From Turneriella sp. (GTDB taxonomy: Bacteria; Spirochaetota; Leptospiria; Turneriellales; Turneriellaceae), in assembly GCA_019186965.1 (NCBI GenBank), contig JABARV010000001.1:1-64000 (forward strand): DNA of 64,000 nt, written 5' to 3'. The position numbers and the translations under genes are program-made. The stretch's first letter is position 1. Each line of letters starts with the position of its first letter. Positions 33,881 through 42,973 of the stretch are shown piece by piece. Below the pieces are notes generated by a model. It did not search any database and was not told the origin of the DNA. It was given only the letters and a program-made list of their open reading frames with translations.

Positions 33881-33905
33881 GGCGGCCTTGGCCGCCTTTT
33901 TTTTT
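33881..33905 (+). terminator. Intrinsic terminator after flgM
   Basis: GGCGGCC-TT-GGCCGCC is followed by nine T residues. It lies 38 bases after the flgM stop and 38 bases before the next ATG. Confidence 0.93.
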
Positions 33906-33942
33906 ACCTATATAGAGAATTTTGTCGAAAATAAAGTAAAAC

Positions 33943-35106
33943 ATGCAAGGCATTAGCTGGGCACAATTTTCAGTACCAACACGCATCCAATTTGAAAACG
34001 ATTCGCTTTTCAAGGTGGGTAATTACGTGAAGCAATTTGGTTCACGCATTCTACTTCTCAATCTTAAAGCAGAGAACAAAAATCCATCCGAACTTACTGT
34101 ATTGAGAAATGGTTTAGCAAAGCACTCCGATGGAGTTATTTTATATGACGATCTTACAGAAGACCCAAATTCTGACCAAGTCGATTCAGCTGCATACTTT
34201 GCAAAAAAAGCACACGCGGATATTATTGTCGCTTTCGGTTCTTTGGAGACCTTTGCGACAGCGAAGCTTGTTGCGCTACTCGTTACTAATTCTGTTTTTG
34301 CTTCTGAACTTCTCAACGGGCGCGTAAAAGTCAAAAATGCTCCACTTCCTTTAGTAACAATTCCCGTCGAGCCTTCACTGGGCGAAGAACTTACGCCAAG
34401 CTTCACTATACGTGATTCTTCAGATGGACACAAAAAATATTTTGAACACGAACTATCTTTTCCTGTCGCAACTTTTTACGATCCCAAACTTTGCGAACAT
34501 TTAACCTCCGATAGCGCCGCACGCTTAGGTGGAGCGACTTTGGCGTACGCAATTGAAAGCCAGCTTTCTCCTAAGTCCAACCCTATTTCAAGTGCGCTTG
34601 CTTTGCGCTCCATTGAACTAATCCGCCGAAACATTCCACAGCTTTATAAAGATCCGAAGAACGAGAAACTTATATCGACAATGCTTTGGTCTGCCGCGAT
34701 GGTTTCTATTTCGGCGGTTTCTTCTCCTGTTGGTGTTGCATTCTCAATTGCAAGCGCCCTCAACGCGCACAGCCGCATGAACTTTTACGACGGCCTTTCT
34801 GTAATTTTGCCGCACGTTATGGAGTACTACTTAACCGCAGCTCCGGCGCAGTATATAAATATTGCGCGTTCTTTAGGAGAAGATGTAAAAGATATATCCG
34901 TTATTGAAGCGGCTATTAAGGCTGTTGAAGGCGTCAGGCGCCTTTTTTTAGAAGTCAACCTACCTACCCGTCTTTCAGAGTTTGATATAAAAAAGCACGA
35001 ACTCGAAGAAATTTCGCGTCTTGCCACGGGCTTTCCGCATTTGGAAAATGCACCGCGCATGCTTACGCGTAACGAGCTCGAATCAATACTTTTGGCGGCG
35101 TTCTAA
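33943..35106 (+). CDS. Iron-alcohol-dehydrogenase homologue lacking all metal ligands
   Basis: The 387-aa protein follows the group III (iron-containing) alcohol dehydrogenase fold throughout, for example AYAIESQLSPKSNPISSALAL and SVILPHVMEYY. But the positions that bind the metal in active enzymes (Asp, His, His, His) align with Ala198, Tyr202, Ser271 and Phe281. The dinucleotide loop GGGSxxD is FGSLET. It is therefore probably a pseudoenzyme with a structural or regulatory role. Its stop overlaps the next start (TAATG), so it is coupled to the secreted protein at 35106. Confidence 0.78.
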   Translation: MQGISWAQFSVPTRIQFENDSLFKVGNYVKQFGSRILLLNLKAENKNPSELTVLRNGLAKHSDGVILYDDLTEDPNSDQVDSAAYFAKKAHADIIVAFGSLETFATAKLVALLVTNSVFASELLNGRVKVKNAPLPLVTIPVEPSLGEELTPSFTIRDSSDGHKKYFEHELSFPVATFYDPKLCEHLTSDSAARLGGATLAYAIESQLSPKSNPISSALALRSIELIRRNIPQLYKDPKNEKLISTMLWSAAMVSISAVSSPVGVAFSIASALNAHSRMNFYDGLSVILPHVMEYYLTAAPAQYINIARSLGEDVKDISVIEAAIKAVEGVRRLFLEVNLPTRLSEFDIKKHELEEISRLATGFPHLENAPRMLTRNELESILLAAF

Positions 35107-35909
35107 TGAAAAAGATGGGAAAAGCCTTAACGCTCTTTTTTTTTCTTACGCCTATTTTGGCAAATTCTCCCGATCGCGCTTTTTGCGATAAAATTATTGG
35201 CGAGAACAAACGCTTTATCGACTTTATAAATATCTCCGTATCTAATTTTGCCAACATTGACCACCTTGCAGATTTTCGCGCTGCTTCGCTCGAACACTAC
35301 AAAGCAAATAGAGAATTTTTATCTGGCCACTACAAAGAAACCCACGCGCACATACGGAAGTCCCAATTTATTCTTAAAGATTTATACTATGCGGTATTAG
35401 AAAATTATTACCAAAAAGATGCGCGAGAGATGTTGGAGAGAAACTCCGCGATGATTATTGAAACCAAAGACGTACGTGCAAAACACTTAATGAGGTTAGG
35501 ATACCGCGACCTAAAAGTGGCGGATATCTATAAGCACAAAGGCTACAACCATAACATCCACCTTTATTCGACTAAGATATGGTTTTATATCGACGCCATC
35601 AAGTACGCACGGCAAGCCAAAAGATACGCGCTTTTAGCGATTATTGAAAGCCAAACTCCATACGCAGACAAAGACGACTTTAAACAACAAACGATAGACG
35701 ACCATTTTAGTAAGCCTGAAAAAGAATTGCAACGCGACTTCGATCGAGTACAAAACAAACTTATCAATTTAATCCACCGTAAATTAATCGTCGATAATTA
35801 TAATTTCTTTTTTCATTTGTACGACAACTATGGATACATCAATGCAAAAAAATCTAACCAGTACGACGACTTTGTAAAATCTATGACGACGCTACAAACA
35901 CCTCCTTAA
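35106..35909 (+). CDS. Secreted helical protein of unknown function
   Basis: A 267-aa product with a short signal peptide (KALTLFFFLTPILANS) and a highly charged, Tyr/His/Lys-rich helical body. Helices around residues 45-110 and 160-235 resemble a TPR- or four-helix-like arrangement, but I recognise no family. Its ATG overlaps the stop of the degenerate Fe-ADH gene, so the two are translationally coupled and probably work together. It ends 1 base before the convergent lpxD stop. Confidence 0.6.
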   Translation: MKKMGKALTLFFFLTPILANSPDRAFCDKIIGENKRFIDFINISVSNFANIDHLADFRAASLEHYKANREFLSGHYKETHAHIRKSQFILKDLYYAVLENYYQKDAREMLERNSAMIIETKDVRAKHLMRLGYRDLKVADIYKHKGYNHNIHLYSTKIWFYIDAIKYARQAKRYALLAIIESQTPYADKDDFKQQTIDDHFSKPEKELQRDFDRVQNKLINLIHRKLIVDNYNFFFHLYDNYGYINAKKSNQYDDFVKSMTTLQTPP

Positions 35910-35910
35910 A

Positions 35911-36966
35911 TTACTTATTTTCTTTTATATTTAATTTTTCTTCCAACGCCGCCACACGCTTTAAAAGCTCAGGCACGTACACCAACGAGCCATTAATTTT
36001 ATGCATCTCACGTGCGGGCCTTGCGGGAATGCCAAAATAAATAACGCCAGGCTCTGAATCGGATTGCGTCGCGCTCATACCCATAATAACACTCCCTTTT
36101 CTAAGGCGCACTTTACCTGAAATCGCCGATTGCCCCCCCAGCGTAACGTTATCCTCCACGATGACGCTCCCCGCAAGAACGGTGTTACCAGCGATGTAAA
36201 CGTATTTCCCCACTTGGCAGTTATGCCCCACGTGTACTTGGTCGTCAAATTTAGTAAAATCACCTATCGTCGTTGATTCAATCGTGGCTCTGTCGACAGT
36301 AGCACTGGCGCCAATTTCAACATGGTTTCCAATAACGACATTCCCAATTTGTGGAATTTTAAAACGCTCGCCGTCTTTATCGTAAAACCCAAAACCATCC
36401 GCGCCAATAACAGTTGAACTATGGATAATACAAAAATCACCTACCTCGCAATTGTATTTAAGTACAACGTTTGGATGGATTACCGTATTTTTTCCCACTT
36501 TGGTATTCGCTTCCAAAACAACATTGGGGTGGATTACCGCGTGTGCGCCTACTTTTGCGCCCTCTAAAATAACTGCTCCTTGCATTACAATTGCAGTTTT
36601 GTCGACATTCGCGTTAGGATGGATATACGCCTCTCCTTTTTGTGCGGCTACAGGTTGTGGAATTTTCTCGAACATTTCTAAAAGCCGAATAAAGGAAAGG
36701 CGCGCCGATTTTTCATCGACAACGATTGCTGTTTTAAAATTGGATGCAAGTGTTTGCGTCGTCAAAAGCGCGTCGCACTCAAGAGACTCGGGATGTGCGT
36801 TAAAATTTTTTTTACTCTCAACGAAATAGATATACCCCTTTTGCGGCGCTGCGTTGGGGTCGACCGCTCGGATAAGTTCTAAATCGCGCACACCAAAAAT
36901 TTCTAAATCGCCATTGCCCTGTACTTTGCCGTTTAGTTTACCAGCAAGTTCGCTTAATTTAACCAT
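35911..36966 (-). CDS. lpxD: UDP-3-O-acylglucosamine N-acyltransferase LpxD
   Basis: Third enzyme of lipid A synthesis: it adds the N-linked acyl chain to UDP-3-O-acyl-glucosamine using acyl-ACP. The 351-aa product has the N-terminal uridine-binding domain and, from about residue 115, left-handed beta-helix hexapeptide repeats (IHPNANVDKTAIVMQGAVIL and on). VHVGHNCQVG carries the likely catalytic His. The ATG at 36966 was chosen over a TTG two codons earlier. lpxA is separate, at 50.8 kb. Confidence 0.93.
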   Translation of the reverse strand: MVKLSELAGKLNGKVQGNGDLEIFGVRDLELIRAVDPNAAPQKGYIYFVESKKNFNAHPESLECDALLTTQTLASNFKTAIVVDEKSARLSFIRLLEMFEKIPQPVAAQKGEAYIHPNANVDKTAIVMQGAVILEGAKVGAHAVIHPNVVLEANTKVGKNTVIHPNVVLKYNCEVGDFCIIHSSTVIGADGFGFYDKDGERFKIPQIGNVVIGNHVEIGASATVDRATIESTTIGDFTKFDDQVHVGHNCQVGKYVYIAGNTVLAGSVIVEDNVTLGGQSAISGKVRLRKGSVIMGMSATQSDSEPGVIYFGIPARPAREMHKINGSLVYVPELLKRVAALEEKLNIKENK

Positions 36967-37046
36967 CTGCAACGGATGTAAAGGCCACTTGCCTTTGTCA
37001 AATATAAATAGGAACTCTCAAAGCCAAGATAGAGAGCAAATTAGAA

Positions 37047-37080
37047 CAATTTGCCTCAGCGAGTTGGCGCATGAGGCTCC
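37047..37080 (-). repeat. Dispersed stem-loop repeat family A, copy 7
   Basis: The minus strand reads GGAGCCTCATGCGCCAACTC then GCTGAGGCAAATTG. GCCTCA pairs with TGAGGC, giving the conserved outer stem. Confidence 0.75.
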
Positions 37081-37099
37081 TTAGGAAGCAAATTCTACT

Positions 37100-37126
37100 T
37101 AACGAAAAGGAAATACGTGCCGATAA
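37100..37126 (+). promoter_or_regulatory. Sigma-28 (FliA)-type promoter without an assigned gene
   Basis: TAAC (37100-37103), 15 bases, then a perfect GCCGATAA (37119-37126). It points to the plus strand, antiparallel to both flanking genes (lpxD and the ribonucleotide reductase), and so would drive an unannotated transcript. Confidence 0.5.
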
Positions 37127-37301
37127 TAGATTGGGGCAAATACAAACTATGCACGAAGCAAACGAAGGGCGACTCCTTGATTTTCAAGCCGCGATGGCAA
37201 ATTTTACTCCATGCGAAAAAAACTATTCGCGTTCCTTTAATTCTACACAAGGCAAGGCTCTCCTTTTGGAACCACGTAGTATCCGGCACCAAGAGCGAGT
37301 C

Positions 37302-37324
37302 GAAGATTTATTTTATCTTCTTTT
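37302..37324 (+). terminator. Weak hairpin with T-tail
   Basis: GAAGAT (37302-37307) and ATCTTC (37315-37320) pair around TTATTTT and are followed by TTTT. It could end the orphan sigma-28 transcript or, in the other direction, lie downstream of the reductase gene. The stem is only 6 bp, so confidence is low. Confidence 0.3.
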
Positions 37325-37363
37325 CAAGCGTACGAGCGGTTAAATACTATTGGCGGGGGTGTT

Positions 37364-40300
37364 TTACGAACAACCCGTCGTTGCGCCGCACGTTTCGCAC
37401 TTGAGGCACGAGCCGTTGCGTACCAGTGTCATCGAACTACACTCTGGACACGCTGTTCCTTCGTAACCTTTAAGCCGCGCTTCTTGGATTTGGTTCGCAG
37501 TTACTTTAACGTTTAGCCCTGCGCGGGTTTTCGTCTCCCCCACCAAAACGGGCTGCGCCTTTGCTATTTTTTTTTCTTCCTTTTGAGAAACACGCACTTC
37601 GTCTTTAACTGTTGTTTGGTCGACAACCAACGCTTCGGGAGAAACGTGCGCCAAATCGTTACGTTCAAGGTACGTGATTGCAAGCTCGCGGAAAATAAAA
37701 TCCATTACCGAGGTCGCCATTTTTACGCGGTCGTGTCCTTGTACAACACCGTTGGGTTCAAACTTGGTAAAAACAAACGCTTCCACAAATTCTTCCAAGG
37801 GAACTCCGTATTGCAATCCCAAAGATACAGCGATTGCAAATCCGTTCATAAGTGAGCGGAACGCAGCGCCTTCTTTGTGCATGTCGAGAAAAATTTCTCC
37901 CAAAGAACCGTCTTCGTACTCGCCCGTGCGCAAATAAATTTTATGACCCCCAATAAGCGCCTTTTGTGTGTAGCCTTGCCGGCGTGATGGCAAACGGCGG
38001 CGCTCGGCGACACGTTGTACGATAATTTTTTCGATAATTTTTTCTGCGAGTTTTTCGGCTTTTGCCGCAGCAGGTTGTGAAGCCAAATCTTCGATAGCAT
38101 CTTTTTCATTTAAGCCATCTTCTTCTAACGCATCAAAAATATTTTCACCAACGCTCGACAAAGGTTGTGAAAGCTTAGAGCCGTCGCGGTAAAGCGCGTT
38201 TGCTTTAATCATAAGTTTCCACGAAGCCATGTACGCACTTTTTACGTCGTCGACGGTCGCCTCGTATGGCATGTTAATCGTTTTTGAAATAGCGCCGCTA
38301 ATAAAAGGCTGCGCAGCGGCCATTACGTTTAGGTGCGCGTTGTAGTGGATATACCGCTCTCCTTTACGCCCGCATTTGTTTGCGCAATCAAAGACAGGAA
38401 GGTGCTCCTCTTTAAGATAAGGAGCGCCTTCAATCATCATTGTACCACAAATTGTTTCATTTGCCGCAGCAATTTGTTCGCTTGTAAAACCTAAATGGAT
38501 AAGAAGGTTAAAATCGGGACGCTCAAAAACTTCTTTTGGAATTTTAAGCGTATTTAATAAAAATCCTTCACCCACAACAAAACGGTTGAAAACATAGTTG
38601 ATGTCAAAGGCTGTTGGAAGGGCTTCCTCTACCGTATTTAAAACTTCGTCGGTAAATCCCCTTAGCGCCAAATTTTCACGGTTTATATGCGGAGCACCTT
38701 CGAGCGTCGCAGTACCCACCATATACTCAACAATTTTTGCTATTTGTTCTTTTGTATAGCCCAAGTGTTCAAGAGCAAGCGGAACCGATTTATTGACGAT
38801 TTTAAAATACCCTCCGCCTGCAAGCTTTTTAAATTTGACAAGCGCAAAGTCGGGTTCAATTCCCGTTGTATCGCAATCCATAAGGAGGCCGATTGTTCCT
38901 GTGGGTGCAATCGCTGTTGTTTGTGCATTCCGGTAGCCATATTTTTCTCCAAGCGAAAGGGCTTCATCCCACGCGGTACGCGCTTCGGTTAAAAGATAGT
39001 CGGGGCAATGCTTTGTGTTAACTCCCATTGGGAAAACACTTAACCCTTCGTACTCGCTTTCGGATGCGCTATACGCTGCGCGGCGGTGGTTGCGTATAAC
39101 GCGCAGCATGTGTTCACGGTTTTTTTCGTAACCGTTAAAGGCTCCTAATTCAGAAGCCATTTCAGCAGATGTTTTATAAGCAACTCCGGTTAAAATAGCT
39201 GTAACCGCGCCTGCCATTGCATTTGCTTGGTTGGAATTATACGCAACTCCAGAAACCATCAGCCAAGTACCAAGGTTTGCATACCCCAAACCCAATGTAC
39301 GGAACTTATACGAAAGCTCAGCAATACGCTGCGAAGGGAACTGCGCCATAAGCACAGAAATCTCAAGGACAATTGTCCAAAGGCGTATCGCGTGTTTATA
39401 CGCATCGATGTCGAGGCGATTTTTCTTCGCGTCGTAAAAACGCATCATGTTGATGGAAGCGAGGTTGCACGCAGTATCGTCTAAAAACATGTATTCGCTA
39501 CAGGGATTCGACGCATTGATGCGGCCATCTTCGGGGCACGTGTGCCACTCGTTGATAGTTGTATCAAACTGCAAACCTGGGTCGGCGCACGACCACGCTG
39601 CGAAAGAAAGTTTATCGAAAAGGTCACGCGCTGGCATCGTCTTGTGTACTTTGCCATCTGTACGGCGGATTAACTCCCAATCGCCGTTGGATTCAACTGC
39701 TTTCAAAAATGCATTCGAAAGGCGAAGCGAGTTATTCGAATTTTGTCCTGCTACTGTAAGGTACGCTTTAGATGTCCAATCGGTATCGTACTCTTCAAAG
39801 GCGATTGAAGTAAAGCCTTGCCGTGCAAGGTGTATAATGCGTTGTACGTAGCTATCGGGCACATTAGCCGCACGTGCTTTTTTTAGGGCAAGCGCAAGCA
39901 TTTTGTTTTGCTTTGGGTCTAAAAGAGAAGGTTGTTTAGCACAGCCGTTAACAGCGTTAAAAACTTCGTTTATTACACGGCGTATCGCTTTAGAACCTGC
40001 TACTAAACTTGCCACCTTTGCTTCTTCGGTAACTTTCCAGTCGATAAATTCTTCAACATCGGGATGGTCGATATCTAACGTAACCATTTTTGCCGCACGC
40101 CGTGTCGTTCCGCCCGACTTAATCGCGCCTGCTGCGGTATCGCCAATTTTAAGAAAGCTCATAAGGCCAGAGCTTTTACCGCCACCGGAAAGCTTTTCAT
40201 TTTCGCCCCGAAGTGCAGAGAAATTGGAACCTGTTCCAGAACCATATTTAAAGAGGCGAGCCTCCCTAACCCACAAATCCATAATACCGCCGGCGTTGAC

Positions 40301-40924
40301 TAAATCGTCGTCGACTGCTTGGATAAAGCACGCATGCGGCTGCGGGTGTTCGTAAGAAGATTTCGATTTTACAAGTTTGCCCGTCGCTGGGTCTACATAA
40401 AAATGCCCCTGCGATGGACCATCGACACCGTACGCCCAGTAAAGTCCCGTGTTGAACCACTGGGGAGAATTGGGCGCCGCCATCTGGTACATCAGCATAT
40501 ACGAGAGTTCATCGTAAAACGCACGTGCGCTTTCTTCATCGGAAAAATAATTATGCTTATACCCCCAATACGTCCACGCGCCCGCTAAACGGTGCATTAC
40601 TTGTTTGGCGGATGTCTCACGGGTATAACGCTCTTCTTTAGGGAATTTGGCCAACTGCTCCTCGTCGGGAACTTGCCTATAGAGCCATTCGGGCACTCCT
40701 TCTTCGGGAACGCCTTTGAGCGCTTTAGGCACCCCTGCCTTACGAAAGTATTTTTGCGCAAGGATGTCAGTTGCAACATTCGACCAAAACGAAGGAACCT
40801 CAATTTCGTTCGCTTCAAACGCTACCGAACCATCGGTATTTGTGATACGGGACGAACGTTTTTCAAAAATAATGCCGCTGTAGATGTTTTTGCCGCTTTG
40901 TGTGAAATGTCGTGTTATTTTCAT
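37364..40924 (-). CDS. nrdJ: Vitamin B12-dependent (class II) ribonucleotide reductase
   Basis: Reduces ribonucleotides to deoxyribonucleotides using adenosylcobalamin. The 1186-aa product (start at ATG 40924, matching the family opening MKITRHF) contains [37 protein letters not shown] with the radical and active-site region, [20 protein letters not shown] and a C-terminal zinc-ribbon-like [21 protein letters not shown] with redox cysteines. This is the long NrdJ form. No cobalamin riboswitch is evident upstream. It is monocistronic, with a MITE-like repeat pair behind its promoter. Confidence 0.95.
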   Translation of the reverse strand: MKITRHFTQSGKNIYSGIIFEKRSSRITNTDGSVAFEANEIEVPSFWSNVATDILAQKYFRKAGVPKALKGVPEEGVPEWLYRQVPDEEQLAKFPKEERYTRETSAKQVMHRLAGAWTYWGYKHNYFSDEESARAFYDELSYMLMYQMAAPNSPQWFNTGLYWAYGVDGPSQGHFYVDPATGKLVKSKSSYEHPQPHACFIQAVDDDLVNAGGIMDLWVREARLFKYGSGTGSNFSALRGENEKLSGGGKSSGLMSFLKIGDTAAGAIKSGGTTRRAAKMVTLDIDHPDVEEFIDWKVTEEAKVASLVAGSKAIRRVINEVFNAVNGCAKQPSLLDPKQNKMLALALKKARAANVPDSYVQRIIHLARQGFTSIAFEEYDTDWTSKAYLTVAGQNSNNSLRLSNAFLKAVESNGDWELIRRTDGKVHKTMPARDLFDKLSFAAWSCADPGLQFDTTINEWHTCPEDGRINASNPCSEYMFLDDTACNLASINMMRFYDAKKNRLDIDAYKHAIRLWTIVLEISVLMAQFPSQRIAELSYKFRTLGLGYANLGTWLMVSGVAYNSNQANAMAGAVTAILTGVAYKTSAEMASELGAFNGYEKNREHMLRVIRNHRRAAYSASESEYEGLSVFPMGVNTKHCPDYLLTEARTAWDEALSLGEKYGYRNAQTTAIAPTGTIGLLMDCDTTGIEPDFALVKFKKLAGGGYFKIVNKSVPLALEHLGYTKEQIAKIVEYMVGTATLEGAPHINRENLALRGFTDEVLNTVEEALPTAFDINYVFNRFVVGEGFLLNTLKIPKEVFERPDFNLLIHLGFTSEQIAAANETICGTMMIEGAPYLKEEHLPVFDCANKCGRKGERYIHYNAHLNVMAAAQPFISGAISKTINMPYEATVDDVKSAYMASWKLMIKANALYRDGSKLSQPLSSVGENIFDALEEDGLNEKDAIEDLASQPAAAKAEKLAEKIIEKIIVQRVAERRRLPSRRQGYTQKALIGGHKIYLRTGEYEDGSLGEIFLDMHKEGAAFRSLMNGFAIAVSLGLQYGVPLEEFVEAFVFTKFEPNGVVQGHDRVKMATSVMDFIFRELAITYLERNDLAHVSPEALVVDQTTVKDEVRVSQKEEKKIAKAQPVLVGETKTRAGLNVKVTANQIQEARLKGYEGTACPECSSMTLVRNGSCLKCETCGATTGCS

Positions 40925-41005
40925 GAGGGTACCTGTGGGGGATGAAATTATTATTATGTCACATTTCGTCAACCGAATTGAAGATTTTTGTAGAAAATGG
41001 GCTCT

Positions 41006-41146
41006 GGAGCCTCATGCGCCAACTCGCGCAGCGTTTAGGAAGAGGCAATTTTTTTGCGAATTTTTGTACGCGGTTCGCTTAAAAATGCAAAATGGCGTAC
41101 AGAAATTCGCAAAAAAATTGCTCCAGCGAGTTGCTGCACAGGCTCT
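41006..41146. repeat. MITE-like inverted pair of family A repeats (copies 8 and 9)
   Basis: Left arm 41006-41071 begins GGAGCCTCATGCGCCAACTC and runs through AATTTTTTTGCGAATTTTTG. Right arm 41095-41146 is its imperfect complement ending GAGCCTGTGCAGCAACTC on the minus strand. The loop is about 23 bases. It has no coding capacity. It lies between the divergent starts of nrdJ and the toxin-antitoxin operon. Confidence 0.85.
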
Positions 41147-41180
41147 GGGGTCATCCACAAAAAATTGCCATAACTCAAAT

Positions 41181-41202
41181 ATGACTATATATTCATAGTC
41201 AT
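41181..41202. promoter_or_regulatory. Palindromic operator overlapping the antitoxin start
   Basis: ATGACTAT (41181-41188) and ATAGTCAT (41195-41202) form a perfect inverted repeat whose right end includes the antitoxin ATG. This is where autoregulating Phd/YefM antitoxins usually bind. Confidence 0.6.
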
Positions 41203-41431
41203 GTATGGATTAACCAAAACAACTTTCAAAGCACAGGCCTTGGAGCATCTACGCAACGTGCAGGCGTCAAAGCGGCCTCTGGTTATTTTAGAGCGCGGTA
41301 AACCCGTACTCAAAGTAATACCGTATGCAGAAGATATGCAAAGCGAACTTATGAAATTTCGTGGGTTATTGTTGCGCTATGACGAACCGACTGCTCCGGT
41401 TGGTTTAGACGATTGGCAATTATTGCAATGA
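41201..41431 (+). CDS. Type II antitoxin, Phd/YefM-like
   Basis: A 76-aa DNA-binding antitoxin candidate. The N-terminal half (TTFKAQALEHLRNVQASKRPLVILERGKPVLKVIPY) is the Phd/YefM fold that binds DNA and represses its own operon. The C-terminal tail (LLRYDEPTAPVGLDDWQLL) is of the type that wraps around the toxin. The gene ends inside the toxin start (ATGA overlap). A palindrome covers its start codon, consistent with autoregulation. No ribosome site is visible, so translation may be leaderless. Confidence 0.85.
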   Translation: MYGLTKTTFKAQALEHLRNVQASKRPLVILERGKPVLKVIPYAEDMQSELMKFRGLLLRYDEPTAPVGLDDWQLLQ

Positions 41432-41826
41432 TTGTTCTCGATACCCATACGTGGATTTGGTGGCTTACCCAACCAAGCCTTTTGCCTAAGAAAGCAAAAA
41501 ATGTAATCCACGAAGCGATGAAAAACTATCAAATTGCCATCTCGTCGATGAGCGTATGGGAAATAGCCATGCTCTGCGCAAAAGGTAGGCTTGAATTTGC
41601 TATACCCTATCGTGAGTTTATACGCCAAACCGAAGCACTTGCATTTGTACAATTTATTACGCCCGATAACAACATATTTTTGAATTCAGTGGAAATGGTC
41701 GACTACCCCGTGAAAGACCCCGCCGATAGAATCATCATGGCGACCGCCAACCATTTAAGCGCGATACTCATAACGCGTGATGAGGCGATGCATACGTATA
41801 GACAGGTGCGTACGTTGTGGGGGTGA
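41428..41826 (+). CDS. vapC: PIN-domain toxin (VapC-type RNase)
   Basis: A 132-aa PIN nuclease. The acidic Mg-binding residues are visible in family order: Asp in VLDTHTWIWW, Glu in SVWEIAM, Asp in DPADRIIMATA and Asp in ITRDEAM. VapC toxins cleave tRNA or rRNA to arrest translation. The ATG overlaps the antitoxin stop by 4 bases, giving coupled translation; the longer frame from 41413 was rejected. The pair looks intact. Confidence 0.9.
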   Translation: MIVLDTHTWIWWLTQPSLLPKKAKNVIHEAMKNYQIAISSMSVWEIAMLCAKGRLEFAIPYREFIRQTEALAFVQFITPDNNIFLNSVEMVDYPVKDPADRIIMATANHLSAILITRDEAMHTYRQVRTLWG

Positions 41827-41938
41827 GGGCATCTACCGAGCGCGTATCCACTGGTCTGTCGAGGGTGGGTGGCGCGAGTCTGTGTGAGAAATAGATTTCT
41901 GATTTTCACGCTAAGTGCTATCATGTACGTAGCATCCC

Positions 41939-42961
41939 ATGCTCGGAATCCGATTCATCAAGTTTGATGCCATGACATATATTATTCATCATAAGAAAGG
42001 CCGCGTCGTGCGAGAAGGCCGGGGCTTAGCCTTCTATTATTACGAACCATCGAGTTCCATCGCTGCCGTACCGTTGGCATCGAACGATGTACCATTTATT
42101 TTTAACGAAGTGACGGTCGATTACCAAACTTTATCCGTACAAGGACAAATTTCGTATCGAGTGCGCGACGCAAAAGTGCTCGCAGAAATCCTTGATTTTA
42201 CCGTAGATGCATCCGGTGCCTACAAAAAGGACGAAACGGAAAAACTAACGCAAAGAATTATCAACGAAGCACAGTCGTCGACGGCTGCGCTCGTGCATGC
42301 GTTACCCCTCAAAGAGGCGCTGCGTGCGGCAAAAGTAATCGGCGAAAAAATTGCCATCGATTTGAAAGCTGCTGAAGCGATTAAAGCGCTGGGACTCGAG
42401 ATTTTGTCGGTGAATGTCTTAGCTATCAAAGGCACTCCAGAAATGGAGCGTGCGCTCGAAGCGGAAACGCGCGAGAAAATACAGCAAGACGCCGATCAGG
42501 CAATCTACGCACGCCGTAATTTTGCCGTCGTCGAAGAGCGCAAGATCAAAGAATCAGAGCTTAATACAGAAATTGCCGTCGAAGAAAAGAAGAAACAGAT
42601 TGTCGAAAAAAAATTTGAAACGGATATTTTAACAGCCGAGAATACGCGAAAAGTGCGCGAACTCAAAATGCAGGCAGATATTGCCGTTGAGATTGAACGG
42701 CAGAAGTTGATCGATGCCCACGTCGCTAATTCGCGCAAAGAGGCCGACGCGCAGGGCTATGCCGTGGAAACATTGTTAAAACCATACCGCACTATGGATT
42801 GGAAGACGCTCGCTGCAATCGGCAAAGACTTCCAGGCGAACCAAGAAGTCGCGATGGCATTTCGATTGCTCGCTGAAAATGCAGCCAAAATTGGCACCTT
42901 GAATATTACTCCCGATCTACTCCAGTCTTTAACCGAAACTACGCCTAAACTAAACGCATAG
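41939..42961 (+). CDS. SPFH/band-7-like protein
   Basis: A 340-aa protein with an N-terminal SPFH core (YIIHHKKGRVVREGRG, then VTVDYQTLSVQGQISYRV) and a long coiled coil at about residues 165-260 rich in Glu, Lys and Ala (RKIKESELNTEIAVEEKKKQ), as in stomatin/flotillin relatives. It lacks an obvious membrane anchor, unlike most of the family. It is followed in the same frame, after a TAG, by an NAD-kinase-like gene. The pair is probably one functional unit. Confidence 0.72.
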   Translation: MLGIRFIKFDAMTYIIHHKKGRVVREGRGLAFYYYEPSSSIAAVPLASNDVPFIFNEVTVDYQTLSVQGQISYRVRDAKVLAEILDFTVDASGAYKKDETEKLTQRIINEAQSSTAALVHALPLKEALRAAKVIGEKIAIDLKAAEAIKALGLEILSVNVLAIKGTPEMERALEAETREKIQQDADQAIYARRNFAVVEERKIKESELNTEIAVEEKKKQIVEKKFETDILTAENTRKVRELKMQADIAVEIERQKLIDAHVANSRKEADAQGYAVETLLKPYRTMDWKTLAAIGKDFQANQEVAMAFRLLAENAAKIGTLNITPDLLQSLTETTPKLNA

Positions 42962-42973
42962 AGAGGTTCTCGT

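Larger units (their letters stand above)
36967..37363. other. Gap with a repeat, a sigma-28-type promoter and a possible short transcript
   Basis: This 397-base gap contains family A copy 7, a sigma-28-like promoter (37100-37126) and a short T-tailed hairpin (37302-37324). Plus-strand frames of 64-95 codons exist after the promoter (for example from ATG 37150), but none has a good ribosome site or a recognisable product. A small RNA or a short motility-linked peptide is possible. Confidence 0.4.

Noticed and set aside
37071-37343. 90-codon plus-strand frame between lpxD and nrdJ
   Set aside because: Its ATG lies inside a family A repeat. Only the part after the sigma-28-like promoter could be expressed, and that is reported as a finding rather than as a gene.
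40925-41005. Cobalamin riboswitch before the B12-dependent reductase
   Set aside because: The leader is too short and shows no B12-box-like conserved stretch.
41006-41146. Integron attC site
   Set aside because: The hairpin resembles an attC in shape only; there is no integrase, no R'/R'' core sites of the usual form, and copies sit next to housekeeping genes.
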